64,000 nt of DNA from an uncultured Erythrobacter sp. (GCF_947499705.1 NZ_CANMPJ010000002.1:496001-560000); one strand, 5' to 3'; positions 43,792 through 53,211 are shown, numbered from the stretch's first letter. Translations and numbers: made by a program. The notes: generated by a model not told the origin, from the letters alone.

Positions 43792-44808
43792 TTAGTCGCC
43801 GCGTGCGACCTTTTCGCCTGCATTCGGGTCGATTTCACGGGTGAAATGCACCGACCAGTCGGCTGAACCGTCGCGCTCCATCAACTCTTTGATCAACGGC
43901 AGTTCGGCGGCGATGAATTCGGCGCGCTCGTCCCAGCCATCATGGGTGCGAGCGCGGAACAGCCCGCCATCGTGCTTCGGCCCCCAGGTGGTCATAAAGC
44001 GATAGGCGGCCTGCGGATCATAGCCCGCATTGGCCATCAACCACGGCATCAGCCGGTCGGCTTCGCGTTCGATCCGGCGGACATTGCGGCGGCCTTCGCC
44101 ATTGGCCTCCAGCCATTTGCGGTGGCCGAGCAGGTTGTGCGCGAGTTCGTGTGCGACCGCGCCAGCAAAAATTTCTTCGTCATAGGCGAAGCCGGGGAAG
44201 TTCATGCCGAGCACGACGCGCTGCCCATCGGCTACGGCGCGCTTGCCCTCACCTGCGAGTTCGAAACGGGTGGCGCAGACTTTGACCGGCTCAATTTGCG
44301 CAGTCTCGCCGTTCGCGAAGTGGAACGTGGCTATGCCTCTGTGATGCAGGGCATCGTCGATCCAGTCGTGTGCTCTGGTGAGTCGCTGCCAATAATGGCG
44401 GTCCTCGGCTTCCCAGGTGTTTGGGTCAACACCTGCGAGCTGTATGACTTCCCGGTTTTTCGGAAACGCGTGCGACAGCGCAGAAGGCGATCCGCGCGCA
44501 GCCGTTTGCACCGCGAAATCGCCGGTCATACCCAAAGCGGCGCGGGCAATCTCCGGCCCGCCATAACTGGCCAGATCCTGCAATTGCAGACCAATGGACA
44601 GGGTAAAGCGGGTGCAAAACGGGGCATTGCCGCGCGCCAATTTCCACCCGACATCCTGCAATTTCTGATCGAGTCCCTGGAAATGTTCGATGGCGGCGCG
44701 CTCGGCCACCAAGTCCACATCGTCCAGATCGGGAGTCGCCATTGCGGGCGCGGCAACCGCACTAGCGAGCATCATCGCCGCAAGAAGGGGAGAGATGCGA
44801 AGCCGCAT
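43792..44808 (-). CDS. M48-like metallopeptidase, secreted
   Basis: A 338-residue exported protein with signal peptide ending PAMA. The zinc motif HELAH (220-224, in AGAVAHELAHNLLGH) and a downstream EREADRLMPWLMANAGYDPQAAYRF segment supply the expected Glu ligand, typical of M48 or related gluzincins. It begins on the base where the DsbA-like stop ends (TAATG), in a minus-strand run with another M48 protein. Confidence 0.85.
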   Translation of the reverse strand: MRLRISPLLAAMMLASAVAAPAMATPDLDDVDLVAERAAIEHFQGLDQKLQDVGWKLARGNAPFCTRFTLSIGLQLQDLASYGGPEIARAALGMTGDFAVQTAARGSPSALSHAFPKNREVIQLAGVDPNTWEAEDRHYWQRLTRAHDWIDDALHHRGIATFHFANGETAQIEPVKVCATRFELAGEGKRAVADGQRVVLGMNFPGFAYDEEIFAGAVAHELAHNLLGHRKWLEANGEGRRNVRRIEREADRLMPWLMANAGYDPQAAYRFMTTWGPKHDGGLFRARTHDGWDERAEFIAAELPLIKELMERDGSADWSVHFTREIDPNAGEKVARGD

Positions 44809-45533
44809 TAGCTGCTCGTGGCGGCGTCTGCCCTGTTGCCAGAGCTTTCCAGCGCTTCTTTCAAACCGTCAAAGCCAATGGCGCCTTCGACGGCCTTGGT
44901 CGAGGTCACCCACGCGGGCGTCCCGCCAAAGCCAAGCGATTGCGCCAGCGTCAGATTGCGCGCCAGTTCAACCGTCACCGCATCCGATGCGGCATCCGCG
45001 CGGGCACGGTCAAGGTCTAGTCCCGCCTGTATTGCAGCAGCTTCGACGCTTTCCGGCGAGGCCGGTCCCAATTCGAACATGGCTTTGTGGAAGGCCTGAT
45101 ATTTGCCCTGCGAAGCAGCAGCGAGGGCCATACGGGATGCAATGTCGCTGCCTTCGAAGATCGGCCATTCGCGGATGACGACTTTCAGATCGGGGTCTTC
45201 GGCGACCAGTCGCTCGACATCGGCAAGGCTCGCTTCGCAATAGGGGCAATTGTAGTCGGTGAATTCGACCAGCACCTTGGAGCCTTCGGGATTGCCGAGA
45301 ATGGCACCGGGGAAAGGCTGGTAGACCTCATCACCCAGCCCGGCGAGCCGCTTGGCGGCTTCCTGTTCCTGATAGGCCTGTGCCATCTGCGGCAGCATGT
45401 CGGGATTATCGAGCAGGAAGGTCCGCGTGCGATTGTCGGCAAGGCCCGAATAGGACCACGCTGCCGCGCCGAGAAAGCCGAACACCAGCGCCATAAACGC
45501 AGTGGAAAGCGTGCCGAGAAGCGAAGATTTCAT
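44808..45533 (-). CDS. DsbA-family thiol-disulfide oxidoreductase
   Basis: A 241-residue periplasmic thioredoxin-fold protein. N-terminal membrane anchor or signal (TAFMALVFGFLGAAAW), then an N-terminal helical region, VLVEFTDYNCPYCEASL with the redox pair C96-C99 (CPYC), and the cis-Pro loop GFGGTPAWV. The ScsC/DsbG-like architecture with an N-terminal helical arm suggests a disulfide isomerase or oxidase. Together with the neighbouring peptidases it points to envelope protein quality control (inference). Confidence 0.88.
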   Translation of the reverse strand: MKSSLLGTLSTAFMALVFGFLGAAAWSYSGLADNRTRTFLLDNPDMLPQMAQAYQEQEAAKRLAGLGDEVYQPFPGAILGNPEGSKVLVEFTDYNCPYCEASLADVERLVAEDPDLKVVIREWPIFEGSDIASRMALAAASQGKYQAFHKAMFELGPASPESVEAAAIQAGLDLDRARADAASDAVTVELARNLTLAQSLGFGGTPAWVTSTKAVEGAIGFDGLKEALESSGNRADAATSS

Positions 45534-45566
45534 AAAAGCCGGTCCGATTGCGTGTGAGTGGCGAGC

Positions 45567-46964
45567 CTAGCGCCGGTCGCGCAGCGCTTCCAGTTCAGCC
45601 CGTGCCTGCAGCGAAATATCCTGTGCGCGGATCCAATCCGGCGTGCCGCGCGGCAAGCCTGCTTCGGCGGCCTGCGCGTTACGCAGGGCTTCGGGATAAC
45701 GCCGCGCCATGACCTGCTGTTCTGCACTGGCGAGCCGTGCGCGCGGAATGTCTCCGCGTTCGGCATAGACCACGCCCAGTTGATACCATGCAAAGGGATT
45801 GAACCGGTCGCGTGCAACGGCAGCGCGCAGGACGCGCTCCGCTTCGGCAAAGTTCGTTTCATCTTCGGTCGCGATCAGAGCGTGACCGAACATTGAGGCG
45901 ATAAGCGGCTGATTAAGCGTCAGATCGGTGGCGCGCCGCAAATGCGGGAGAGCTTCTTCCGGCCTGCCGGATTCGAGCAGCACCTGCCCCTTGAGCTCGA
46001 GGTAGTAGGGGTTGTCGGGATCGGTCGCCAGCAGCGCATCGGCTTCGGCGATCGCCCTGTCCATCTGCGCATCCTTGTGGAACGCATAGGCGCGGGCGTA
46101 GCGTGCCGGATCGCTGGTATCGCTTTCCGGGTACAAGTTGAAGGTACGCTTGGGTTCAGCGAGGTAGCCGTAAAGCTTGGCGCGGACGCGTTCGAAGCGG
46201 GCCTGCAATTCGGGATCATCCGGTGTGTCCCAGGCGGGGTCTTTCTCATAGACTTCGCGCAGGGTTGCGATCCGGTCGCCCGAAAGAGGGTGGGTGCGGC
46301 CATACGCGGCTTCATCGGCCTGACTGAAACCCCGGCGAATTTCGAGGCTGCGCAGGCGTTCGAAGAACTTGATCGAGCCGCGCCCCGAAATGCCTGCGCC
46401 CGACAGATAGCGAGCGCCAGCGAGGTCGGTTGAGGCTTCCTGATTCCGGTTGAAGGCGAGGAAGCTGCCCAGCGCAGCCTGTTGCCCTGCCATGATCGCG
46501 CCAAGCGCTGCGTCTCCAGCGCCAGCCAGGGCTGCGCCAACGCCGAGCAACAGCGAAAGAATGGTGATGCCCTGCGCGCTGCGGGTGCGCTCTTCGAACC
46601 GAACCACGTGTCCTGCGGTGATGTGGCCAAGCTCGTGCGCGATCACGCCCTGGACTTCGTTGGCGGTTTCCGCAGCGTTGATCAGGCCGGCGTGGACATA
46701 GACGACCTGTCCGCCGGCAACGAAGGCGTTGATCGACGTGTCGTTGATCAGGACAATCTCGACATTGCCGGGTTCAAGCTCAGACGCCTCGATCAGCGGC
46801 GCGGCCATATCGTTGAGCAAAGCTTCCGTTTCGGCGTCGCGCAGGATCGATTGCGCGGCAACCGGCTGGAATGCGAATGCGAGGCTCGCGATGAAGGCGA
46901 GCAGGTAAGCGCCGAAAATAGGCAGGCGCTCTTTCGCCGTGCTGGAGAGGGATGCTGTGGGCAT
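45567..46964 (-). CDS. M48 metalloprotease with TPR domain (BepA-like)
   Basis: A 465-residue periplasmic metalloprotease. After a signal peptide (cleavage near VAA/QSI), the M48 domain has HELGH at 110-114 (VIAHELGHITAGHVVRF) and the second ligand region with RNQEASTDLAGARYL. TPR-like repeats fill about 280-460. The layout matches BepA/YfgC, which degrades misassembled outer-membrane proteins in the periplasm. A DsbA-like protein and another M48 enzyme follow. Confidence 0.9.
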   Translation of the reverse strand: MPTASLSSTAKERLPIFGAYLLAFIASLAFAFQPVAAQSILRDAETEALLNDMAAPLIEASELEPGNVEIVLINDTSINAFVAGGQVVYVHAGLINAAETANEVQGVIAHELGHITAGHVVRFEERTRSAQGITILSLLLGVGAALAGAGDAALGAIMAGQQAALGSFLAFNRNQEASTDLAGARYLSGAGISGRGSIKFFERLRSLEIRRGFSQADEAAYGRTHPLSGDRIATLREVYEKDPAWDTPDDPELQARFERVRAKLYGYLAEPKRTFNLYPESDTSDPARYARAYAFHKDAQMDRAIAEADALLATDPDNPYYLELKGQVLLESGRPEEALPHLRRATDLTLNQPLIASMFGHALIATEDETNFAEAERVLRAAVARDRFNPFAWYQLGVVYAERGDIPRARLASAEQQVMARRYPEALRNAQAAEAGLPRGTPDWIRAQDISLQARAELEALRDRR

Positions 46965-46974
46965 AGGCGCGGGA

Positions 46975-47943
46975 TTAGCGCGTTTCGCCCTGAACCGGAA
47001 CTGAAGTTTCGTCCTTTAGTGTCGCAGAAAGGGCGAATTCCGCGATAACGTCGTCAACATCGCGGTTTGAGCGCCATGGCGCGGCGAGCGAGATCAACGG
47101 ATCGTTGTGCTCCATTTCCGGATAGAAGTGCATTGTGACGTTGCCGCCAGCCGCTTCGATCCGCTTGGCGAGCTCGCGTGTGTTGCGCGGCTTGACCAGA
47201 TTATCCTTGTCGCCGTGGATCAGCAACATCGGCGGCGCGTCGCTGCGCACGTGGTTGATCGGCTGTGTCGCTTCCGGGTTTTGCGCATCTCCAAACGAAG
47301 CAATCGTCGAATCGCTATCGAACGGATGGAAATCGTAAGGCCCCGACAGGCCAACAACGCCCGCAATATCATTCGCCGACATGCCGTGGCGGCCAAGCCA
47401 CTGGTGCTCGAGCGCGGTTTGGACGACGTTGTAGGCTCCGGCCGAATGGCCGGCGATGGTGATACGGTCAGGATCGCCGCCATATTGCGCGATTTCCTGA
47501 CGGGTCCATGCGATGGTGCGGGCGGTGTCTTCGAGCATGGCCGGATAGACGGCGTCCGGATGCAGGCGATATCCGCCCAGAACCACGATGAACCCTTTTG
47601 GTACAAACGACCGCCCGACAAATCCATAATCGACTGGATCACCCCAGTTCCAGCTGCCTCCATGAACGAAGAGCAGCACAGGAAGGGGTTCGGAGTCCGG
47701 ATCGCGGTTCTCAGGCGCCCAGACGATTGCCTTTTGCGATGGGTGCTCGCCGAGAGAAATCGACGCACGCAGGCCCGCATCGCCCGAACCACCGGTCAGT
47801 CGGTCGACTTGAGTCAGAACCGCCGGTCCATTGCGCGAAATGGCGAATTGCAGCGCCAAAGCGCCTGCGATGACAAGCAGGACAAGCCCGCCGATAATCC
47901 AAAGCATTGTTCGGCGGATCCTTTTCGATCTTTGTGTGGTCAA
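46975..47943 (-). CDS. Alpha/beta hydrolase, esterase type, membrane-anchored
   Basis: A 322-residue alpha/beta hydrolase. A basic N-terminus and hydrophobic segment (LWIIGGLVLLVIAGALAL) anchor it. The oxyanion motif HGGSWNWGD (94-96) and the nucleophile in GHSAGAYN (S167) identify the carboxylesterase/lipase family of the BD-FAE type; the Asp-His pair is likely in GDKDNLV and EMEHND. Start TTG overlapping the App1 stop; an ATG at 47907 is an alternative that would lose the basic residues. Confidence 0.85.
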   Translation of the reverse strand: MTTQRSKRIRRTMLWIIGGLVLLVIAGALALQFAISRNGPAVLTQVDRLTGGSGDAGLRASISLGEHPSQKAIVWAPENRDPDSEPLPVLLFVHGGSWNWGDPVDYGFVGRSFVPKGFIVVLGGYRLHPDAVYPAMLEDTARTIAWTRQEIAQYGGDPDRITIAGHSAGAYNVVQTALEHQWLGRHGMSANDIAGVVGLSGPYDFHPFDSDSTIASFGDAQNPEATQPINHVRSDAPPMLLIHGDKDNLVKPRNTRELAKRIEAAGGNVTMHFYPEMEHNDPLISLAAPWRSNRDVDDVIAEFALSATLKDETSVPVQGETR

Positions 47944-49037
47944 TCCTTTGCCCCGATATCGTCTTCACTAGCGCGAACCAGGTGTTCGACTTGTTTGTCT
48001 GAGTCCAGGCCAATCTCGGCCAGAAACTCATCTACCGCGCGGTAATCGCTGCCGGTCCAGAACGGAACGCCCGCCTGCTCGATGGCGTTGCGGGCCGCAA
48101 GCTGTGCTTCGTTGGGGTTTGCCCAGGAAACCGTGCGGATGAACACAGCAGCAATTTGCTTGGGACGAGCGGCGACGATCTCGGCAAATGCAATTGCATC
48201 CTTTTGCGTGTCGTCCCCGACGAGAGCGAAGCGCATATCCGGATAATGGTCGAGGACGCGCTCGATTACTTCGAGCTTGTGCGATCCGTGCCCTTCCGAC
48301 CCCAGGGTCTTCCGGTTGAAGCCCCAGTCGCGCAGCATAATCGGCCCGAGCGGCAGATCGCGCTCACGTTTGAAAGTCACGAGATAGGTGAAGAGATTCC
48401 AAGGGCTTGACGACACATAGAACACCGGACGCTCGCGCGCCTGCGGCTCATCTGGCCGACTTATAGCCGGGTTGCCGCCAAGCGCAGCGTAGAAATCGCG
48501 CGCTCCCGGCACGAGGATACGCTCGCTCGGCATTTGCACCATCACGCGCTTCCAGTTGCGCGCAATGGCTCGCAGGTTTCCGGTTATCCCGGTCTCCATG
48601 ATCGTGTCATCGACATCGGAGATAATCCCGACGCCCGCCCTAGTGCCGGGAGCAAGGATGTGCGCCGTGACTTCGCCGCCATCGTGCTGTCCCGCCACCG
48701 CTTGCCAACGAAGCGTCGCCGTTTCCCATTCGGTTTGAGCAGGCCGATTGTGCGGCGAAGGGAATGCGAAGTCGAACCGCGCAAAGCCTTCATCATCGGT
48801 GGTGGCGGTATGCCTCAATGGTTCGCCGCAGGCGCTTTGATATTCGAATTCTACCTCAACGCCGGGCACTTCATGAGAGGTGTATTGCCCCAGCATCGTT
48901 CTAAAATCACTCAGGAAATTGCGGCTGTTGAACAATGCCTCGCGCGACCGCAGCGCTCGCGCCGTCAGCGAGATCCGGTCCTCGCTACGGAATCCGAAGA
49001 ACGGTTGCACGCGCAAGGGGGCTCGGCCGAAAAACAT
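47940..49037 (-). CDS. App1-family phosphatase (DUF2183)
   Basis: A 365-residue member of the App1/DUF2183 family of phosphatidate phosphatases. The catalytic HAD-like motif DVDDTIMETG, FYVSSSPWNLF and LVGDDTQKDAIAFAEIV are present, after an N-terminal beta domain. Proposed activity is dephosphorylation of phosphatidic acid to diacylglycerol. I start at the ATG 49037; a TTG at 49073 would add 12 residues. It is the first gene of the five-gene minus-strand run ending at 43792. Confidence 0.86.
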   Translation of the reverse strand: MFFGRAPLRVQPFFGFRSEDRISLTARALRSREALFNSRNFLSDFRTMLGQYTSHEVPGVEVEFEYQSACGEPLRHTATTDDEGFARFDFAFPSPHNRPAQTEWETATLRWQAVAGQHDGGEVTAHILAPGTRAGVGIISDVDDTIMETGITGNLRAIARNWKRVMVQMPSERILVPGARDFYAALGGNPAISRPDEPQARERPVFYVSSSPWNLFTYLVTFKRERDLPLGPIMLRDWGFNRKTLGSEGHGSHKLEVIERVLDHYPDMRFALVGDDTQKDAIAFAEIVAARPKQIAAVFIRTVSWANPNEAQLAARNAIEQAGVPFWTGSDYRAVDEFLAEIGLDSDKQVEHLVRASEDDIGAKD

Positions 49038-49100
49038 CGGCTGCCGCTTAGACTTGTTCTTGTAGCAGGCCAAGCGCCTGCTACCGCTGGGTGAGGGCAG

Positions 49101-50822
49101 TTAGCCGACCAGTTTGCGTGCGGCGCGTTCGACAAGTGCAACATCATCGGGCACTTCGCCCAGCACATCCACATTGCCTGTGCCGTCTCGGCGCACCATC
49201 ACCAGAGCGAATTCCGGACCTTCGCCTGACAGCGCATCCAGAGTGAGGGCTTCCAACTCGCGCAGCTTCTTCGCCAGCGCGTGGCGGACGGCATCTTCCG
49301 GTTCGACCGTCTTACCGCTTTCTTCACGGCGCAGGCGGCGTTCGGCGCCTACCACGCCCTTCAATCCGCCTTCGGCTGCGGTCAAGAATTCGGCAAGCGA
49401 TCCGCGCTCCAGCTCCAGCCGATGAGCATGGCTCAGTACAGCAGCATATTCGGTAAGGCGGGTCTTGTCGTAATCGCTACCGAATACGAGCTTCACCACC
49501 GGAGTCATCGGGGCGCGATCCTGAATCGTCAGGCCGCTTTCCTCGATCAACTCGTTGTATTCGTCCGGCTCGCTCTTGGCGGCGAGCGAGAAATCGTAAG
49601 CGCGGCCAACGGCGGCGTAGAGCGCCTGACGGCTGCGGTCTTCCGAAGCGCGGGCGCTTAGTGCCAGTTCGCGGGCTGAGGCGAGGCAATCGTAAAGGCC
49701 AGCGTCTTCAGGAAGTTCGGCGGGTTCGACTGAGACTTCATCGGTTACTTCCGCGACAGGCTCCGCCTCGTACGAGGTGTCATCCTGTGCGATGGTCTCT
49801 TCGACGCTCGCTTCCAGTTCGGAGCTGTCGAACTCGGGAGCATCGAATTCAGATGCCTCAAATTCAGCGCTGCCGAGGTCGAGTGCCTTTTTGGCAGGCG
49901 CCTCGATGTAGTCGGTCAGCGACGCGAAGCTGTAGCCCGGTGCATCACCGTCTTCCTCTTCGTCATCGTCTTCATCGTCGAGGCTGTACTGACCGAAATC
50001 GGGTATCGGCAGATCGTCTTCGCGCTCTGGCTCGTCGAGGCCATCGATAAGCGGCGCGATGTTGTCAGCAAAATCATCAGCGACTTCGGCGCTTTCAATT
50101 TCAGGTGCAGCATGTTCGGTGTCGCCCGCCCCGACATCGAGATCGGCAAGCGGCGAATCCGCCCAGTCGGTGACCGGATCGGCGTGATGCTTGTGCGGCT
50201 CGTCTTCGTCTTCAACCGGCTCGTCTGTCTCCAGCGCCTGGTCGATTTCGAGCAGGAGCTCGTCGGCGGTCATCTGGTCGGCCATTTCCTTCCAGTTGAT
50301 CACGCCATAGATGAAATCGATTGTGTCATCGTCGCTCGAATAGGGCAGCAGGATTCCGCGATAGAGAATTGAGTGACCGCGCTGATTCACAAATTCAGCT
50401 TCGAAACCGATTGGCGCCTGATTGGCGAGAATCTGCATGTAATGATCGGTGATCCGGCTGAGCAGCGAGCGCGGCGGAACGTCCGACAGCTTCGAAATCG
50501 GCCCTTGCGCACCGCATTCTTCGCCCAGCTTGTCGCCGAGATACTGCACGATTGGATCGTCGATCCCGGCCGAAAAATCCAGCAGGACCGAGTTTGGACC
50601 GAAATCGGTCAGATTGTGCGGTTCGAGGTCTTCGATCGAAGGGTAGCTGCGCTCTCCCAGCAGGCTGGCCCAGTGATTATAGGCGCGCACCTGCATGCGG
50701 CGCTCGTCCTGGCCAATCGCTTCCGGCGGCAGCTGACGCGCTACCTCATCATCATGGGCATCCCAATCGTGGCTGTCTTCAGCCCCATCGTTGGTATCAA
50801 ATGCGCCCCGAAGCGTGTCCAT
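49101..50822 (-). CDS. PAS_5 domain protein, large and acidic
   Basis: A 573-residue cytosolic protein. The N-terminal third (about 40-175) matches the PAS_5 pattern: RMQVRAYNHWASLLGERSYPSIEDLEPHNLTDFGPNSVLLDF and YRGILLPYSSDDDTIDFIYGVINWK. The middle (about 190-370) is a highly acidic low-complexity region (EDEDEPHKHH, DDEDDDEEEDGD). The C-terminal part is helical with a coiled coil (ERRLRREESGK). No output domain is recognised. Likely a regulatory or scaffold protein of sphingomonads. Twin TGACGTCA sites and a CtrA-like motif lie upstream. Confidence 0.75.
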   Translation of the reverse strand: MDTLRGAFDTNDGAEDSHDWDAHDDEVARQLPPEAIGQDERRMQVRAYNHWASLLGERSYPSIEDLEPHNLTDFGPNSVLLDFSAGIDDPIVQYLGDKLGEECGAQGPISKLSDVPPRSLLSRITDHYMQILANQAPIGFEAEFVNQRGHSILYRGILLPYSSDDDTIDFIYGVINWKEMADQMTADELLLEIDQALETDEPVEDEDEPHKHHADPVTDWADSPLADLDVGAGDTEHAAPEIESAEVADDFADNIAPLIDGLDEPEREDDLPIPDFGQYSLDDEDDDEEEDGDAPGYSFASLTDYIEAPAKKALDLGSAEFEASEFDAPEFDSSELEASVEETIAQDDTSYEAEPVAEVTDEVSVEPAELPEDAGLYDCLASARELALSARASEDRSRQALYAAVGRAYDFSLAAKSEPDEYNELIEESGLTIQDRAPMTPVVKLVFGSDYDKTRLTEYAAVLSHAHRLELERGSLAEFLTAAEGGLKGVVGAERRLRREESGKTVEPEDAVRHALAKKLRELEALTLDALSGEGPEFALVMVRRDGTGNVDVLGEVPDDVALVERAARKLVG

Positions 50823-50877
50823 GGCCAGTAATGCCCCTTGTTTGACCGGTTATCGGAGGGGTTCTGGGCTTACGTGG

Positions 50878-50892
50878 TAAACATATTGTTAA
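50878..50892. promoter_or_regulatory. CtrA-like motif upstream of the PAS_5 gene
   Basis: TAAA-N7-TTAA is one base from the CtrA consensus TTAA-N7-TTAA, 55 bp upstream of the PAS_5 ATG. No CtrA gene is in the window. Single-site evidence is weak. Confidence 0.35.
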
Positions 50893-50955
50893 GTCGCGCC
50901 GGAAAGTTGGGCGATTATTTGGGCGCTTGGCTGCAATCCGGAGCGGATGCAGCGA

Positions 50956-51000
50956 TTCTGACGTCACAGAGCCTGAAAACTTGGCGAGTTGACGTCAGAA
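50956..51000. promoter_or_regulatory. Twin TGACGTCA palindromes in an 11-bp inverted repeat
   Basis: TTCTGACGTCA (50956-50966) and its reverse complement TGACGTCAGAA (50990-51000) flank a 23-nt spacer. Each contains the self-complementary octamer TGACGTCA, with start positions 31 bp apart, about three helical turns. The right copy overlaps the DUF2141 stop codon. They may be operators for the PAS_5 gene or a stem at the DUF2141 3' end. Confidence 0.5.
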
Positions 51001-51426
51001 ATACCGCATCTTGATGTTCAGTTTCTGCTTCTCGGCGCCGTGCGTGAAAACTGCGTCTCGAAATTTGGGCGGTCCCATTCGCACTTTGGCGTCGCGGGAA
51101 AAGCCATATCCTTCGCGCGGGATCATACCGAGCGTGCGATCGGCTTTGCCATTGTCATTCTCGTCATGCAGCAGCGCGATGGCGTAGTCGCCCGGCTTCA
51201 CTCCGGTAAAGCGGATTGTGACGGTCTTACCAGCGGGGACAACGGTGCGGTGCGAAGCCGGATCTTTCCGGCAGCGCGGAAACACGTCCTCGTTGGTTGT
51301 CATGCAAGCCCGCACAACACCCTCGGTCGAGCGCAGATTGGTGACGGTGATCGTCACTTCATTGGCGGCAGCAGGTGCAGCGACGCCGGCCAACGCGCCC
51401 GCGACCAGAAGGGCAGGTGCCTTCAT
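50995..51426 (-). CDS. DUF2141 family secreted protein
   Basis: A 143-residue exported protein, signal peptide KAPALLVAGALAGVAAPAAA. DUF2141 pattern: VTITVTNLRSTEGVVRACMTTNEDVFP, then VPAGKTVTIRFTGVKPGDYAIALLHDENDNGKADRTLGMIPREGYGFS. The HDENDNGK loop may bind a metal. Function unknown. It overlaps the sterol-desaturase-family gene by 4 bp and is probably co-transcribed with it. A paralog occurs at 59365. Confidence 0.85.
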   Translation of the reverse strand: MKAPALLVAGALAGVAAPAAANEVTITVTNLRSTEGVVRACMTTNEDVFPRCRKDPASHRTVVPAGKTVTIRFTGVKPGDYAIALLHDENDNGKADRTLGMIPREGYGFSRDAKVRMGPPKFRDAVFTHGAEKQKLNIKMRYF

Positions 51427-52196
51427 CGAGCGGCGCGCGGTGCGTGTCCCGCCTCTTCGACGATGCGAGCCGAGAACCCGCGATCCGTCCCGCAGACACG
51501 ATCCCAGAACCGAAAATACAGGCCGAAATTGCATCGATACTCCTCGTGATGCCGCTCGTGATGGCTGGCCGTTATCAGCAGCTTTCCCAATGGGGAATGA
51601 ACAAGCGACCGGGGAAAGATCTCCCAGCCCATGTGATTGGTGACCCCCATGATGGTCGCAATCGCCAGCACCACACCGACCATGCCGATATGGATCGGGA
51701 CGAAAAAGACCAGCGCCGGGATCACGATAGCGCCGGTCAGCGACTCCAGCGGATGAAAGCTCATCGCCGTCCAGGCCGTTGGCGGACGGCTTTGGTGGTG
51801 GACGGCGTGCATCGGCTTGAACAGAACCCTGTGATGCATCGCGCGGTGCGACCAGTAAAACCATGTGTCCTGCACAAACAGATAGATCAGAACCGACACC
51901 GGCATGTACCACAGCGGATAGGCGGCAGGATCGGTGTAGAGCAGGGTCCAGTCATGATGGCGCCACCCCCAGAATACGATCCCCGCAGGCGCGCCGTAGA
52001 TCAGCGCTGCTATCAACGACCAGCGGATCTCGCGAGAGATTTGCTGTTCAAGACCGTCATAGAGGCCAGGCCGCATCCGTTTGGTCGCCCAGGCGAACAA
52101 CCCGCTCGACAGGAAATAGCGCAGCGCAACCATCAGGGATGTAGCCAGGCTCACGATCAAAAGCGCAAGCAATACGGGCGTGTCGGAGCTCAGCAC
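51423..52196 (-). CDS. Sterol desaturase / fatty acid hydroxylase family protein
   Basis: A 257-residue membrane di-iron enzyme. The eight-His motif is distributed as SHRAMHH, HAVHHQS and HHERHHEEY, with four or five hydrophobic helices. Family members hydroxylate or desaturate lipids, sterols or carotenoids; substrate not predictable here. GTG start. The overlapping DUF2141 gene follows. Confidence 0.86.
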   Translation of the reverse strand: MLSSDTPVLLALLIVSLATSLMVALRYFLSSGLFAWATKRMRPGLYDGLEQQISREIRWSLIAALIYGAPAGIVFWGWRHHDWTLLYTDPAAYPLWYMPVSVLIYLFVQDTWFYWSHRAMHHRVLFKPMHAVHHQSRPPTAWTAMSFHPLESLTGAIVIPALVFFVPIHIGMVGVVLAIATIMGVTNHMGWEIFPRSLVHSPLGKLLITASHHERHHEEYRCNFGLYFRFWDRVCGTDRGFSARIVEEAGHAPRAAR

Positions 52197-52254
52197 CGCC
52201 TATCTATGACTCAGATTTGCGAACGAATACAGCGTGTATTGCCAGCTCTTGTTG

Positions 52255-52743
52255 TCACACCCTGATATCGGCGCAATGCGGGTCGAGCATCGCGGTGTGT
52301 CGCCGCATAGCTGCGCGTGCCAGCCGCTCGATTTGAGCCTTGCGCCGTGCCGATGCGAGTGAAGACAGCGGAGCCTGCCGCACAATCTCTGCATCGTAGC
52401 CGTCCGCCACGATCACACCGCAATCATCCGGCTGATAGGCCTCGGTCTCGAGCGGGCCGCGATCCAGACCCGGCGGCACGCCCCAGAAAAACCGGTCGCA
52501 GAAATCGAGATAATCGGGCCATTTTGCATCGCCAAGCAGATCGCCGCGCGCGACCTTGATCTCGACAATTACTACAAGACCCTTGGCATCTACCCCCATA
52601 AGGTCGGCGCGCCGACCGTTCTTGAGCGGCATTTCTGGCAGGCACCAAATGTCGTTGCGCGCAAACAGCCGCATGATGCCGCGCGCGACATTGCCCGCTG
52701 TGATGGTCGGCGAATCAAGTGTGGGGGAGGCTGCGTCGGTCAT
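52255..52743 (-). CDS. mmcB: MmcB-family DNA repair protein
   Basis: A 162-residue PD-(D/E)xK-like nuclease-fold protein of the MmcB family, part of the Caulobacter DNA damage response. Segments: GIMRLFARNDIWCLPEMPLKNGRRADLMGVDAKGLVVIVEIKVARGDLLGDAKWPDYLDFCDRFFWGVP with the E-x-K motif (VEIK) and Asp (ADLMG). Start at MTDAASP; an earlier ATG adds six residues. Confidence 0.85.
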   Translation of the reverse strand: MTDAASPTLDSPTITAGNVARGIMRLFARNDIWCLPEMPLKNGRRADLMGVDAKGLVVIVEIKVARGDLLGDAKWPDYLDFCDRFFWGVPPGLDRGPLETEAYQPDDCGVIVADGYDAEIVRQAPLSSLASARRKAQIERLARAAMRRHTAMLDPHCADIRV

Positions 52744-52803
52744 GCCCCAAAGCTGGAACATAGTGCGAACACAGTCAAGCGAGGATTGTGTCGTCCGACC
52801 CGT

Positions 52804-53211
52804 TCAAGCGGCGCGCGCGGCTTCGCTGAGTGGCGATTGCTCGACCAATGCAAGCACAGCATTGCGAGCGCAGAAAAACTCGCGCCACAGGGCAAGTGCC
52901 GGTGCCGTCACAGCCTGATCGCGAAGGGCGATGGTGCGCAGCGCCGTCAATCCCGGCTGCATCATCGCATCGATATCCTCGATACCCTGCCACACCAGTT
53001 CGCGTTGCCACTGAGATGCGGCTTCAAAGCGCTCTGGGAAGCAGGCAAGTCCTTTGCCAAACGACTCGGGCGCAATCGCAGCGAGCTCCGCCAGCTCTGC
53101 GGCTTGCGCATGCAATTCTTCCCACCGCTGCGCGAGCGCTTCAGACGAATGGCTATCGCGCTTAGTCGAGCTCCGCATTTCGCGGGTCTGATCGGGAGGA
53201 AGGGCTGACAT
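52804..53211 (-). CDS. Hypothetical helical protein
   Basis: A 135-residue, Ala/Glu/Arg-rich, mostly helical soluble protein ([70 protein letters not shown]). No signal peptide, no recognised domain. I use the ATG at 53211; the open frame upstream runs back through the tRNA gene and cannot be coding. Confidence 0.55.
   Translation of the reverse strand: MSALPPDQTREMRSSTKRDSHSSEALAQRWEELHAQAAELAELAAIAPESFGKGLACFPERFEAASQWQRELVWQGIEDIDAMMQPGLTALRTIALRDQAVTAPALALWREFFCARNAVLALVEQSPLSEAARAA

Noticed and set aside
47107-48045. A 312-codon open frame on the plus strand
   Set aside because: Antisense to the alpha/beta hydrolase with intact catalytic motifs.
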